DNA of 64,000 nucleotides from Oceanospirillaceae bacterium (GCA_013373085.1 JABXIM010000051.1:1-64000), one strand, 5' to 3'. Counted from the first letter of the stretch, positions 1 through 10,957 are shown. Notes: a model not told the origin generated them from the sequence alone. Translations and numbers: made by a program.

Positions 1-369
1 CGGCTTGTTGGCGAATCCGGTTACGGGCAGACCGATGCCCTTGCGAGACAGCAGCTGCATCGAGCGCAGCTTGTCGCGCGAGCGCGAGATGGCGACCGAT
101 TCATTGAGCGGATAGGTGCCCATCATTTCGAACTGACGCAGTACCGCAGTGCCGTAAAAGGTCACCGAGGCGCCGATGCGCGGGATAACCGCGTCGAACT
201 CGGACAGCACACCGCCCTTAACATGGATTTCGGGATGCTGCATGTTGATGTTCATGTAGCATTTGAGGGCGTCAACCACCTGGACTTCATGCCCCCGCTC
301 CCGCGCCGCCTCGGCCAGCCGGCGAGTCGAGTACAAACGGGAATTTCGCGACATTATGGCCAGTTTCAT
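1..369 (-). CDS. rimK: RimK-type ATP-grasp glutamate ligase (ribosomal protein S6 modification), truncated by window start
   Basis: Reverse-strand translation [53 protein letters not shown]...[39 protein letters not shown] typical of RimK N-terminus; overlaps upstream gene by a few nt. Confidence 0.88.
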   Translation of the reverse strand, partial: MKLAIMSRNSRLYSTRRLAEAARERGHEVQVVDALKCYMNINMQHPEIHVKGGVLSEFDAVIPRIGASVTFYGTAVLRQFEMMGTYPLNESVAISRSRDKLRSMQLLSRKGIGLPVTGFANKP

Positions 370-794
370 GGTCGTCCTCCCTGCACGTAAGAAGCCGCCG
401 GGTCTACGTTAAAGCGCCCGTACATGGCGGTGCGCCCCAGCAACATGCGAAATTTCATGCTATCACGGTTGGTCAGCGTCATCTCGATACGCCATTCATG
501 ATCGCCGAGCCGCGCCAGCGTGTCGATAACAAAGCGTTGCTCGCGGTGGCCGCCGGAGTCGGAGACCTGTCTCTCATCCAGCACCGGCGCGACGAAACTG
601 ATCACTTTGTCCTGATCGTTCTGTACCGGGTGTACGTCGGCCGCAACCCAAAGCGCGCCCTTGTCCCGAAAGGGCTCGACCCGGAAGGCATGCAAACAGG
701 ACGTCCTCGCCCCGGTATCGACCTTGACCTTGATTCTGTCGATCCCCAGCTCAGGCAACGACATCCACTCGCGCCATCCTATGGTTTCCAGCAT
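366..794 (-). CDS. ATP-dependent zinc protease family protein (RimK-associated, retropepsin-like fold)
   Basis: [31 protein letters not shown] motif; coupled to rimK. Confidence 0.85.
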   Translation of the reverse strand: MLETIGWREWMSLPELGIDRIKVKVDTGARTSCLHAFRVEPFRDKGALWVAADVHPVQNDQDKVISFVAPVLDERQVSDSGGHREQRFVIDTLARLGDHEWRIEMTLTNRDSMKFRMLLGRTAMYGRFNVDPAASYVQGGRP

Positions 795-837
795 CGCTAT
801 GCTCCGCTCCTGCTTATTTTAAAATCAGTGTAACGTT

Positions 838-1839
838 CTAAAGCCATTGCTTGCGACGGAATACCCATACCTGTATTGCCACCAGCAGCAACAGCAGCAC
901 GGAAAATTCCAGAAAAGCGCGGGGGTTTTCCGCACCGGGAATACCCCCGACATTGACGCCGAGCAATCCGGTGAGAAAGCCCAGCGGCAGAAAAATCGCC
1001 GCCACCAGCGACAGCACGTAGAGGCGGGAGTTGAGCTGATCCGACAAGCGGCTCATCAACTCCTCCTGGGTGACTGCGGCGCGTTCGCGCACCGCGTCGA
1101 GATCCTCGATATGACGAACCAGACGGTCCGAGACTTCACGCATACGCAGCCGGAACCCGTCGTCGAGCCACTCCAGGGCCTCGCTGGCCATGCGCACCAA
1201 GGCTTCCCGCTCGGGCGCCAGGTAACGACGCAGGCCGATGGTCTGGCGCCGCAACTGGGCCAGCGGCTGACGCAACTCGCCGCTGCCGCTGTGCAGAACC
1301 TGTTCTTCGAGCTCGGCGACCCGATCCTCGAAGTCATCGACAGTGTCGCTCATTCGCATTACCAGACGGTCTGCCAGTTCCACCAGAAATTCAGCACTGT
1401 TGCGCGGCCCCCGTCCTTGCCGCATCTGTTCGACCAGATCCGAAACCGACAGCAGCTGTCGTTTGCGCGTGCTGATGACCAGCGTATCAGTGACGAAGAG
1501 CCGGATCGACACCATGTCCTCCGGATTCGCTTCCGGATTGAGGTTGACGCCACGCAGGGCCACCAGCAGACCATTGTCCACCACCGTGGTGCGCGGCCGG
1601 GTATCCTCCGTCAGCAGCGCATTCGCCACCAGCGGATTGAGCCCGCAGCCCTCGCGGATCCATTGCTGCGCGTTACCGTCGGTATAATCGAAATGCAACC
1701 AGAGCACGCCCTGCTCAGGTTGCCATTCCCCGACACGGTCCCACTCGACCGGCCTGGCGCCGCCCTGGCGATCGAACAGGAATCCGTAGATCAGCCCGTC
1801 GGGCCCGCGCATCTGTTTCATCGTTTCATCCCTGAACAT
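838..1839 (-). CDS. zntB: Zinc transporter ZntB-like, CorA family
   Basis: C-terminal GVNVGGIPG loop between two TM helices, CorA-like coiled coil; start may be internal Met at 1821. Confidence 0.82.
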   Translation of the reverse strand: MFRDETMKQMRGPDGLIYGFLFDRQGGARPVEWDRVGEWQPEQGVLWLHFDYTDGNAQQWIREGCGLNPLVANALLTEDTRPRTTVVDNGLLVALRGVNLNPEANPEDMVSIRLFVTDTLVISTRKRQLLSVSDLVEQMRQGRGPRNSAEFLVELADRLVMRMSDTVDDFEDRVAELEEQVLHSGSGELRQPLAQLRRQTIGLRRYLAPEREALVRMASEALEWLDDGFRLRMREVSDRLVRHIEDLDAVRERAAVTQEELMSRLSDQLNSRLYVLSLVAAIFLPLGFLTGLLGVNVGGIPGAENPRAFLEFSVLLLLLVAIQVWVFRRKQWL

Positions 1840-1878
1840 AAAAGTATAGTCAGTGGCCCGTCCCGACCCGAAGGCGCT

Positions 1879-2859
1879 CTACATCAGCAGCAACGGCGGC
1901 TCGTTCAGCGCCGCCAGCTGCTCGCGAAGCTCGAGTATGTGCTCGCTCCAGTAGCGTGGCGTATTGAACCAGGTAAAGGCTTTCGGAAACGCCGGGTCGT
2001 CCCAGCGCCGCGCGATCCAGGCCGCATAGTGCATGATGCGCAGGGTTCGCAGCGCTTCGACCAGCCGCAACTCGCGCGGATTGAAGTCGTAGAATTCGTT
2101 GTAGCCGTCGACGACCTCGGCCAGCTGACGCGTCTGTTCGCGTCTGTCGCCCGACAGCAGCATCCAGATATCCTGCACCGCCGGCGCCATCCGCGCATCG
2201 TCGAAGTCGACGAAGTTCGGCGTGTCGTCGCGCCACAGTACGTTGCCGATATGACAATCGCCGTGCACCCGCAGCAGGTCAACCGGCTGCGCCATCATCT
2301 CGTCGATCCGCACCAGCAGATCCCGAGTCAGGGTTTCAAAGGCGTTGCGCAGGTCCGCCGGTATGAAATGCTTGAGCAAAAATTCAACGCTGTCGTGGCC
2401 ATAGCTGCGACTGTCGAGCACCGGCCGGTGCTGAAACGGCCGGCGTGCACCGATGGCATGCATGCGACCGAGAAACCGCCCCATAACCAGCAGATTGTCG
2501 TAGTTGTCGAGTTCCGGCGCCCGGCCGCCGCGGCGGGGATACAGCGAGAACCGAAATTCGCCGCAGCGCATCAGACTGTCGCCGGCCGCGTTCCGCAACG
2601 GCACCACCACCGGCAATTCCTGCTCGAGCAACTCGTAGCAAAATGCATGCTCCTCGAGGATCTGTTCATCGCTCCAGCGGTTGGGACGATAGAACTTGGC
2701 GATCAGCGGCAGCCCATCCTCGATACCGACCTGGTAGACCCGGTTCTCGTAACTGTTGAGCGCCAGCATGCTGCCGTCACACAGATAGCCGCAGGCCTCG
2801 ACAGCATCGATGATAAAACCGGGCGTGAGCGTGTCGAACGGATGCAGGGCGTCAGTCAC
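1879..2859 (-). CDS. srkA: Stress response serine/threonine kinase YihE/SrkA (RdoA) family
   Basis: LNSYENRVYQVG, HGDCHIGNVLWRD, FVDFDDARMAPAVQD kinase motifs; start set to GTG at 2859 rather than the ORF start at 2961. Confidence 0.85.
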   Translation of the reverse strand: MTDALHPFDTLTPGFIIDAVEACGYLCDGSMLALNSYENRVYQVGIEDGLPLIAKFYRPNRWSDEQILEEHAFCYELLEQELPVVVPLRNAAGDSLMRCGEFRFSLYPRRGGRAPELDNYDNLLVMGRFLGRMHAIGARRPFQHRPVLDSRSYGHDSVEFLLKHFIPADLRNAFETLTRDLLVRIDEMMAQPVDLLRVHGDCHIGNVLWRDDTPNFVDFDDARMAPAVQDIWMLLSGDRREQTRQLAEVVDGYNEFYDFNPRELRLVEALRTLRIMHYAAWIARRWDDPAFPKAFTWFNTPRYWSEHILELREQLAALNEPPLLLM

Positions 2860-3250
2860 CACCGGCTCCGAACAGAGCCTCGATTGCTTCGGACAGTTCC
2901 CGCGACGACACCAGCACGCCTTCGTCATCCAGGCGCGGGAACACCGCGACCAGGATGCCATCCTCTTCCAACCCCGGCGACCAGCGCTCGAACCAGGCTT
3001 CGAGATCGATCTTCAGCGGCTCACAGTCTTGCCAGCCTTCGGTCGCCCAGTCCGCCGCATAGTCGGGATGGGGCCAGACCGGAAGACAGCTTTCGCCGTC
3101 ATCGGTGGTCAGCATGACACAGCCTTCGCTGTCCGCCAGGCTCCAGATCTCCTCCCAGTCAGCGCATTTCTCGAGGAAGTGATCGAATCGTTCCTGAGCG
3201 TCGCGTGCCTGTACCCGGCCTCGCTGCTCTTCTGTCAGTTTGTAGGTCAT
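2852..3250 (-). CDS. DUF2750-type protein
   Basis: 132 aa; RFDHFLEKCADWEEIWSLAD...LPVWPHPDYAADWATEGW pattern. Confidence 0.7.
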   Translation of the reverse strand: MTYKLTEEQRGRVQARDAQERFDHFLEKCADWEEIWSLADSEGCVMLTTDDGESCLPVWPHPDYAADWATEGWQDCEPLKIDLEAWFERWSPGLEEDGILVAVFPRLDDEGVLVSSRELSEAIEALFGAGGD

Positions 3251-3389
3251 ATGTTGTCTTCTGTTGCTCGCGGGGAGGTCGGACGCTCCACCTGCTCGAT
3301 GCCGTGCAGCATGGACGAATGCGGCCCACCGATCAAGTCCGGAAAATAGGGTTAAACTGAGAGATCCGGCGATCCGGCAAGGAGTGGGA

Positions 3390-4418
3390 ATGGGGCGAAG
3401 GCACGCACGCTATGGCTGTCACTGGCTACTGTCACTGTCGCTGCTCGGCTGCGCCGCGCCCGCCCCGTTGCCCGACAAGCCCTCCACGGAAGCGATCGAG
3501 CGGGAAACCCTGTCGCAGCAGCAGCAGGCGCTGGCGCTCCGCCATGCGCGCGAATTCCGCCTGGCGCGGGTCTCGGTGCCGTTGCTGCACGCCGCTCTGC
3601 CGCTCTGCCCCGGCCATACGCGCAGCTGGTTTGGATTGAGCTTCCACTATCGCGACCGGTATCCCCCACAGTGGCGCGAGGCGGCAAAGACGCTCTACAG
3701 CCTCGACGAACACGCCCGGCTGCGAGCCCCGCTGCCCGACAGCCCGGCCGCACGGGCAGGCCTGCGAACCGGCGACAGGATCACGCGCATCCAGGGCCGT
3801 GATCTCGACAGCGAACAGTTACGTCTCGAACAGGTCGAGCAGTTGCTGCGCGACCAACCCGGCCCGGTGCGCGTCGAGTGGCTGCGCGACGGAGAATCGA
3901 ACAGCGCCGAACTGACACCACTCGAGCTCTGCGACTGGCCGGTGGAGCTGAGCTCAGGCGGTCCGGTCAATGCCTTCGCCTATGGCAACCGGGTACGTAT
4001 CACCGAAACCATGTTGCGCTATGCCGGCAGCGACGACGAGCTGGCACTGGTCGTCGCCCATGAACTGGCGCATAACGGGCTCGACCATATCGACAAGCAG
4101 CTGCGCAACTTGCTGCTGGGCGCCCTGCTGGATTTCGCAGCAACCCTCAACGGCATCCCCAGTCCCGGCCTCGCGGCCACGCTGGGCGTACGTCACGGCT
4201 CCGTCGACTGGGAGCTGGAGGCGGATTTCGCAGCACTGTCGCTGCTACAAGCGGCCGGCTACCCGATCGACCGGGCGCCGGAGTTCTGGCGCCGACTCGG
4301 CACCGATTTTCCGCAGGCGATACGCCACAGTCGCGGCACCCATCCGAGCACCGCGGAGCGTTACCTGCGCATGAAAGCGGACGTCGAACGACTGCAGACA
4401 GCGGGTGACTCGGGGTAG
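3390..4418 (+). CDS. M48-family metalloprotease lipoprotein with PDZ domain
   Basis: Lipobox LLSLSLLGCAAP; PDZ-like segment SPAARAGLRTGDRITRIQGRD; HELAH zinc motif; start at ATG 3390. Confidence 0.85.
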   Translation: MGRRHARYGCHWLLSLSLLGCAAPAPLPDKPSTEAIERETLSQQQQALALRHAREFRLARVSVPLLHAALPLCPGHTRSWFGLSFHYRDRYPPQWREAAKTLYSLDEHARLRAPLPDSPAARAGLRTGDRITRIQGRDLDSEQLRLEQVEQLLRDQPGPVRVEWLRDGESNSAELTPLELCDWPVELSSGGPVNAFAYGNRVRITETMLRYAGSDDELALVVAHELAHNGLDHIDKQLRNLLLGALLDFAATLNGIPSPGLAATLGVRHGSVDWELEADFAALSLLQAAGYPIDRAPEFWRRLGTDFPQAIRHSRGTHPSTAERYLRMKADVERLQTAGDSG

Positions 4419-4486
4419 CGGCACTGCGCCGTCACAGAACGGCCCCAGCAGGGTACCCCGAGAGCTCAGCTGCGCCACAGCCGGAT

Positions 4487-5491
4487 TCATTTCAGCATCC
4501 CCAGCAGAACCAGCAGGCGCTGCAGCGTCCAGTAGGCGCCGAGCGACCCCACCAGGTAGCCCGGCAATATCGCGATATAGCGGGGCCAGTGAATCTGCAG
4601 CACTCTGAACAACCGTCCCAGCAACACCAACAGCAGGACGAAACTCAGTAGCCCGAACTCAACGCCGATAATGAACATCGCAAGCGCCGGTACAACCTCG
4701 TCGACCGGCAGTGCCGCTCCGTTCAGTCCTCCGGCCAGTGCCGCCCCGTGCGGAAAACCGAATACCAGCGCCACCACCCAGGGATGATGCAATGCGAAAC
4801 TCTCCTCACCCCGCAGACGTCGCAGCATTTCCGGCCCCAGCGCCATCAGGCCCAGGGCGATGGTTACGTTCAGCGGCGGCAACGGCAGGCTGATGATGTT
4901 GAGCACCTGGAGGGCGAGAACAGCGCCATAGGCCAGGGTAAAGGCCGCTATCGTCATTGTCCGGGCGCCGCGGCCGGATGCGATCAGCATCAGCCCCAGC
5001 ACGAACAGCAACTGCTCGGCGCCCAGCAGCAGTCGTTCGAATCCCAGTCCGGCGTAGGTCAGCAGCCGCTGAGCCAGGGATGTCATGCCGTTCAGGGTGA
5101 GCTGCGAACTGACCGGCCGGATCAGGTGTTGCTCCAGGCGCCCGTCACGGTGATGCACCCTTACGACCACGTCGATTGCCGTCGCATCGAGTCCACGGAT
5201 CGAGACGGTTTTGCCTGCCAGTCCGTCGGTGCACTGCAAGCGGCCACGGCGCAACAACGCCTCCGGCATCTGCTGCTGTTCGATAGCACCATTGAGACGG
5301 CAGGCGACCGGCATCACCGGTTCGATATCGAGCACGCTGTCGCCATGCGACGGGGTTTTCCAGAGAAAGTCGTAGAGCCCGGGCAGCACTTCGCGGAACT
5401 CGAGCAGGGCCGGCCGTACCTCCTGGGCCTTCGACTGGACCCAGGGCGCCAGCAGCAGCAGCGTCAACAGCAGTTTCACAGCGGCGCTCAA
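4487..5491 (-). CDS. HupE/UreJ family membrane protein
   Basis: Signal peptide, multiple TM segments, FGFPHGAALAGGL and FIIGVEFGLLSF; TTG start apparent. Confidence 0.75.
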   Translation of the reverse strand: MSAAVKLLLTLLLLAPWVQSKAQEVRPALLEFREVLPGLYDFLWKTPSHGDSVLDIEPVMPVACRLNGAIEQQQMPEALLRRGRLQCTDGLAGKTVSIRGLDATAIDVVVRVHHRDGRLEQHLIRPVSSQLTLNGMTSLAQRLLTYAGLGFERLLLGAEQLLFVLGLMLIASGRGARTMTIAAFTLAYGAVLALQVLNIISLPLPPLNVTIALGLMALGPEMLRRLRGEESFALHHPWVVALVFGFPHGAALAGGLNGAALPVDEVVPALAMFIIGVEFGLLSFVLLLVLLGRLFRVLQIHWPRYIAILPGYLVGSLGAYWTLQRLLVLLGMLK

Positions 5492-6369
5492 GTACCGTCT
5501 CCCGTAGCAAGGGTCGCCTCCCCTTCCGACTCGATCACAACCGGATAACGCTGGCGCAGCGACCGGTACAGATCGTCCAGGGCCTCCCGACGCCGCGCGG
5601 CCAGGTATTCGCGCTCCACCTGTGGGCGGATTTCGCCAAGCGGCGGCACGGCACCGGTACGGCGATCATATAAATAGACAAGGTGCGCACCGAATTCGGA
5701 CCGGATCGGCCCACTCCAGCTGCCGGGCTGGAGCCGGATGACCTGTTGGGCGAATCGGTCGCCGAACACGCGGGCGATCTCACCGACCTTCATACGCTCA
5801 ATGTCCCGCGGGACCATCAGCGAATCACCGACATTGCGGATATTGGCATCGCCCCCCAATGCCTGCAGCCGCTGCAACAGCCTGGCGGCATCTTTTTCAA
5901 GCGCATCCCCGCGTTTCAGCGGATCGAGAAAGACCTGGCGGAAGGCATACTCGGGATCGGTACGGAAGGGATCCGGATGGGCATCGAGCCAGTCCTGCAA
6001 CTGATGCTCGGTCGGGGGCGAGGCCGTCACGCTGTCTTCTGCCAGGAATTCCAGTTTCTGACGCAGCCGGCGGCGTATTACGACATCATCCTGATCGAGC
6101 CCCATTGCCCGAGCCTCGCGGGCGGCCATGACGTCGCGAACATAATCGTCGACCAGGCCCTCGAGCTCCTGCGACGTTGGCGCACGCTGCCAGGTACGGG
6201 CGAACGCCTCGGCCATGGCATCAATGCGTTCCCGGGTGACCAGGATCCGGTCACCCGCCCGAACGTCGCCAAACCAGTGGAAGACAGGAAACAGCAGTAT
6301 GCCGATCAGCAGAAAATGCAGCAGCGGCTCGCGCCACCAGCGACGGGCTGACATACCGGACTCACTCAT
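5488..6369 (-). CDS. PpiC-type peptidylprolyl isomerase, membrane anchored
   Basis: N-terminal TM, SurA/PpiC-like N domain, WSGPIRSEFGAHLVYLYDRR; coupled to the HupE/UreJ gene. Confidence 0.78.
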   Translation of the reverse strand: MSESGMSARRWWREPLLHFLLIGILLFPVFHWFGDVRAGDRILVTRERIDAMAEAFARTWQRAPTSQELEGLVDDYVRDVMAAREARAMGLDQDDVVIRRRLRQKLEFLAEDSVTASPPTEHQLQDWLDAHPDPFRTDPEYAFRQVFLDPLKRGDALEKDAARLLQRLQALGGDANIRNVGDSLMVPRDIERMKVGEIARVFGDRFAQQVIRLQPGSWSGPIRSEFGAHLVYLYDRRTGAVPPLGEIRPQVEREYLAARRREALDDLYRSLRQRYPVVIESEGEATLATGDGT

Positions 6370-6920
6370 GACGCCCCGCCCCCGCGGTTGGCGAAACGGG
6401 TCTGATCGCACTTATCCCGGCTATCAGAAGTCTGCAACTCAGATCTCGGTACATACAGTACCTACCACTCCGTTGGCGAATGAGATTCGGGATCAAGGGG
6501 TATCTTCCCGGCTCCCCTGTCAGGACAAAAATACATTACCTCATGAGCACGGGTGCTGGCGATACCCCTGACGGCGGCGTCCTGCGCCGGCTCACCACGG
6601 ACCTTGCCAACCCCAGCCCGGTGCGCTGCGACGTGCAGCACGGCACCAGAGCAGGCCCGGATACATCTGATTCAGCGTAGTACGCAACAGGCGTCGCCGC
6701 TAAGGAACAGAACGCGATCAAGACCAATGACTGAAGAACCTGCGGCCCGACGAGCCTGTCTATGGATTGCGCTCTGTTTCAAAGATTACAAAGCGCCGCG
6801 TTGTCGTTAATTCGCCGTTTTTATTCCGCTGGCCAAATGGCCAGCATGTCCGGTAAGGGACCGAAGCCGGTGTCGCCACCAACCGGTGGCGACACTATAA
6901 CGACAAGAGGCACGGCAACC

Positions 6921-8228
6921 ATGAATAACAAAACCCCGATGGTCTTCCGGGAGATGATCCTCCCGTTCATTCTGCTTACCACCTGCTTCGCCGCCTGGGG
7001 CGTCGCCGCCAACATGACCGATCCCCTGGTCAAGGTCTTCAGCAAGATCTTCACGATGAGCTCCCTGGAGTCGGCACTGGTCCAGTTTGCCTACTACGGC
7101 GCTTATTTCTGCCTGGCGCTGCCGGCGGCCTTCATCAACCGCCGCTTCTCGTACAAGACCGGTGTCCTGACCGGCCTGGGCTTCGCCGCTCTGGGCGCGT
7201 TCATGTTTTATCCCGCCAGCCAGGCGATGACCTACGGCTACTTCCTGGCGGCACTGTTCATTCTTGCTGCCGGACTGTCGATCCTGGAGACATCAGCCAA
7301 CCCGTTTGTGATCGCCATGGGTCCGGTCGGCAACGCCACCCGTCGACTCAACTTCGCCCAGGCATTCAACCCGGTTGGTTGCAACATCGGTGTTTTCCTT
7401 GGCGCCACCCTGATTCTGACGCAGCTCAATCCGGCCACTGGCGAAGAGCGCGCAGCTATGGCGCCGGCTGAACTGCTGGCAATCCAGTCCTCCGAGCTCG
7501 ACGCCGTGATGGTTCCCTACGTCGGCATGGCCTGCGTCCTGGTGCTGATCTGGATGGCTATTGCCCTGATGCGTATTCGCCCGACCCGCGAGAAGATTGT
7601 TGCTCATAGCCGCGACATTCACCTGGGCGCCACGCTGGGCCGCCTGGTACGCAATCGTCACTACCGTTTCGGCGTTATCGCACAGTTCTTCAACGTCGGC
7701 GCCCAGACCTGCGTCTGGACCTTCACCATCCAGTACGTCATGGACGCCCTGTCAGTCAATGAAGCCCGTGCCGGTGACTTCCTTCAGTACAGCCTGATTC
7801 TGTTCCTCGTCGCACGCTTTGCCATGACCTGGCTGATGGGCTACATCCGTGCATCGAAGCTGCTGGCCGGCCTTTCGGTACTTGCCGCCGCACTCTGTGG
7901 CTTCATGATCGCAAGCCCTGATATCGCCGGTGTCTGGGCCCTGGTCGGCATCTCGGGCTGCCTGTCGCTGATGTTCCCGACCATTTACGGCATCGCCCTG
8001 CAGGGCCTCGGTGAAGACACCAAGTTCGGTGCCGCCGGCCTGGTCATGGCGATCCTTGGCGGCGCAATCATGCCGCTGGTCCAGGGCGCAGTCATCGATG
8101 CTTACGGCGCCACCCTGTCGTTCATCGTCCCGGCCGCCTGCTTCCTGGTCGTCGCCCGCTACGGCCTCTTCGACCTCAAGGCCGAGCGCAAGGCACACGC
8201 CTCCGCCGCACGTCCCGCCGTTGTCTGA
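6921..8228 (+). CDS. MFS L-fucose:H+ symporter-like (FucP family) sugar permease
   Basis: 12-TM protein; YYGAYFCLALPAAFINRRFSYKTGVLTGLG, LETSANPFVIAMGP; start at ATG 6921. Confidence 0.82.
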   Translation: MNNKTPMVFREMILPFILLTTCFAAWGVAANMTDPLVKVFSKIFTMSSLESALVQFAYYGAYFCLALPAAFINRRFSYKTGVLTGLGFAALGAFMFYPASQAMTYGYFLAALFILAAGLSILETSANPFVIAMGPVGNATRRLNFAQAFNPVGCNIGVFLGATLILTQLNPATGEERAAMAPAELLAIQSSELDAVMVPYVGMACVLVLIWMAIALMRIRPTREKIVAHSRDIHLGATLGRLVRNRHYRFGVIAQFFNVGAQTCVWTFTIQYVMDALSVNEARAGDFLQYSLILFLVARFAMTWLMGYIRASKLLAGLSVLAAALCGFMIASPDIAGVWALVGISGCLSLMFPTIYGIALQGLGEDTKFGAAGLVMAILGGAIMPLVQGAVIDAYGATLSFIVPAACFLVVARYGLFDLKAERKAHASAARPAVV

Positions 8229-8254
8229 TAGGTTTCAGTAGAGAACCGCACAAG

Positions 8255-8298
8255 CCGCGCCGCCGATGGGCAACCATTGGCGGCGCGGTTTTTTATTT
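8255..8298 (+). terminator. Rho-independent terminator downstream of the fucP-like gene
   Basis: ccgcgccgccgatgg-gcaa-ccattggcggcgcgg stem followed by ttttttattt. Confidence 0.85.
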
Positions 8299-8514
8299 AG
8301 TTCTTCGCAGATTAAAGGTTCCACCGGGTAACGAAACGGCGGGACGGGTGGAGCGCCTTCCGCGCGGTCTGACCGAACGGCGCCCGGCTATGGCGCGGCG
8401 GAATCCATCGTTGGCGCCGTCGGTGATGAAACGATGGGGTGCACGACGCTAAAGCTTCGCCCGCACCGGGATTTCCGCGCCCGGCCTCGTTCCACCCATC
8501 CTACATTTCGAGCT

Positions 8515-9783
8515 TCAAGCCTCCGCCTTCACCACCCGGCCCCCGCGACCGTCGACCCGCAGCAGCAACAGCCCTCCGGCCACCAGCAACAGCACCACCG
8601 ACAGGATGCCGTAACGCGAACTGCCGGTCATGATGCCGACCCAACCCACCAATACCGGCCCCAGCACCGCAGCGAACTTGCCCAGCATGTTGTAGAAACC
8701 GAAGAATTCACCGGTCCGCTCCGGCGGTATCAGCCGGCTGTAGAAGGCCCGGCTCAGCGCCTGAATTCCCCCTTGCACCAACCCGACCGTCACCGCCAGG
8801 ACATAGAACTCCTCGACCGATTCCATGAAAAACGCGTAGAAGGTCACGGCGATATAGACGCCGATGGCGATCAGAATGCCCGCCTTGGCGCCGATACGGC
8901 TGCCCAGCCAGCCGTACAGCAGCGCCGCCGGGAAGCCGACGAACTGGGTGATCAGAAGCGCCACGATCAGGCTGTTACTGTCGAAACCGAGCGCCACGCC
9001 ATAATCCACCGCCATACGGATGATGGTATCGACGGCATCGATGTACAGCCAGTAGGCCAGCAGGAACCAGAACACGTCTCGCCGCTGACGGATATGTGCC
9101 AGCGTTTCGCGCAACTGGCGAAACCCGCCCCGCACCGCACCGAGACTCGACTGTGCGGCGGCAGGTGCTGGCTCCTTGACGAACAGTATCAGGGGGACGG
9201 AAAACAGCAGCCACCAGAGCGCCACCAGAACGAACGACAGCCGTACCGCCTGTGCCGAGTCGGCCAGGCCGAAGGTTTGCGGCGACAACGTCATCCAGAC
9301 GTTGACCGCGAACAGTAACCCGCCGCCGAGATAACCGAGCCCGTAGCCCAGGGCCGAAACGCGTTCCCGTTCCGGCTCGCGACAAATCCCGACAATCAGC
9401 GCATCGTAGAACACGATGCTGCCGGAAAAGCCAATGACTCCACAGCCGAACAGCGACGCCGCCAGCAGCCACTGCCCTTCCGCCACCCAGCTGAGCGATG
9501 CTGTCATCAGGATGCCGAGAAATGCAAAGCCAAGCAGAAAGCGTTTGCGCAACCCACCGCGGTCGGCGATGGCACCGAGTACCGGCGCCAGTACCACGAC
9601 CATCAGGCTCGACAGGCCGTTGACCAGCCCGAGATGAAAGGTGCTTTCGGTACTGGAGACGCCCTGGCTCCAGTACTGCTTGAAGAAGATCGGGAAAAAA
9701 CCGGACATCACCGTGGTTGCGAATGCCGAGTTGCCCCAGTCATAGAGGGCCCAGGCCCAGACCCTGCGCTTATCGTTTTCCAT
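8515..9783 (-). CDS. MFS transporter, UMF1/Atg22-like family
   Basis: MENDKRRVWAWALYDWGNSAFATTVMSGFFPIFFKQYW; start at 9783. Confidence 0.82.
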   Translation of the reverse strand: MENDKRRVWAWALYDWGNSAFATTVMSGFFPIFFKQYWSQGVSSTESTFHLGLVNGLSSLMVVVLAPVLGAIADRGGLRKRFLLGFAFLGILMTASLSWVAEGQWLLAASLFGCGVIGFSGSIVFYDALIVGICREPERERVSALGYGLGYLGGGLLFAVNVWMTLSPQTFGLADSAQAVRLSFVLVALWWLLFSVPLILFVKEPAPAAAQSSLGAVRGGFRQLRETLAHIRQRRDVFWFLLAYWLYIDAVDTIIRMAVDYGVALGFDSNSLIVALLITQFVGFPAALLYGWLGSRIGAKAGILIAIGVYIAVTFYAFFMESVEEFYVLAVTVGLVQGGIQALSRAFYSRLIPPERTGEFFGFYNMLGKFAAVLGPVLVGWVGIMTGSSRYGILSVVLLLVAGGLLLLRVDGRGGRVVKAEA

Positions 9784-10091
9784 ACTGCGGCCCGGCCTCC
9801 GGTTTCCGATACCTAGGCCGGATATTGTCGACAATCGCCGGGCGCAGCGCCACCCCTGCGGGGCAACTACACTGAAAGCATCGGCATCATGAGACAGGCC
9901 GGCGCCGAAAAAAACGCAGGGACGCCCCCTTCGACGACCGGCCCAACCACATCCGCCAGCCGGGTGCAGCCGGCGGGTCCTGCGCATCAGAACCGGAGGG
10001 GCATATGTACCAGTTCGACAAAAGGAAGCGGTCTGGCGTTGCCGCCAGAGCACTCACACGGAATAGGGACCTGCACGGCAACAAGTTGCAT

Positions 10092-10787
10092 ATGCGGGTT
10101 TTACTGTTGTGCCTTGTCACGGCGGCCCTGCTGGCCGGTTGCAGCCTCAACCAGAACTATTCATCCGCACAGCACAACGACATCTCGCTCAACAGCGACG
10201 CCCTGGGCCGGGACGGTGTGGCTTTTATCAGCCCGTCGACCACCACCGGACAGGAAGAGGACAAACAAACGCTGGCGTTCGTTTTTGCCAAGACGCTGGC
10301 CGAACGCCGTCCGGATATCCGCGTTGTCACCCTGCCGCAAACGCTCGGCGCCATCAATCGCGCCGGACTGGCACAGGAATACAACAACATGTTCGAGGAT
10401 TACGGTCACTCCGGAATACTGAACCGCGATACGCTGCACAAGATCGGTGAAGCGGCCAACGCCCGCTACCTGGTCCAGCTCAACCTCGGCGGTTTCAGCC
10501 AGGAATCCCGCGGGCGTTTCAGCATGCTGGGATTCCGGGTCTACCAGACCACCCGCGCCAATATCAGGCTCTACGCCCAGGTCTGGGATACGCTGGATGG
10601 CAGCATCGCCTGGGAAGGCGTCGAGGAACTGAACCTCGCCGAAGAAACCGGCAAGGAAAAAACCATTACCTTTACCTCGGTAGTCGAGGAATCGGCGAAC
10701 AACCTGATCGACCTGCTGCCACCGCCGCGCAGCTCGAAGGCGCTTTCGGAGTCCGGGCTCGACGGCGAACCGATCGCGCAGCAGTAA
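10092..10787 (+). CDS. Predicted lipoprotein of unknown function
   Basis: MRVLLLCLVTAALLAGCSLNQ lipobox; 231 aa. Confidence 0.7.
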   Translation: MRVLLLCLVTAALLAGCSLNQNYSSAQHNDISLNSDALGRDGVAFISPSTTTGQEEDKQTLAFVFAKTLAERRPDIRVVTLPQTLGAINRAGLAQEYNNMFEDYGHSGILNRDTLHKIGEAANARYLVQLNLGGFSQESRGRFSMLGFRVYQTTRANIRLYAQVWDTLDGSIAWEGVEELNLAEETGKEKTITFTSVVEESANNLIDLLPPPRSSKALSESGLDGEPIAQQ

Positions 10788-10882
10788 TGCGTGGTCAGCG
10801 CGCCGTAGCCAGCGAGCATCTCCCCGGGGAGAATGCCCGCGCTTCAGTGATGCTAAGTTCGCAGCGGCGCGCCGCCCCTACT

Positions 10883-10957
10883 CGTGGGAGCGCCGCCCTC
10901 GGCGCGAATGCTTTTCAAGCTGCGCCGACGTTGTTCGCGGCGGGGCGCCGCTCCCAC
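10883..10957. repeat. REP-like imperfect palindrome, unit 1
   Basis: gtgggagcgccgccctcggcgcgaa...ttcgcggcggggcgccgctcccac. Confidence 0.85.

Noticed and set aside
847-3117. 756-aa plus-strand ORF
   Set aside because: Antisense shadow of zntB, srkA and the DUF2750 gene, which have clear family motifs; composition typical of GC-rich opposite-strand frames.
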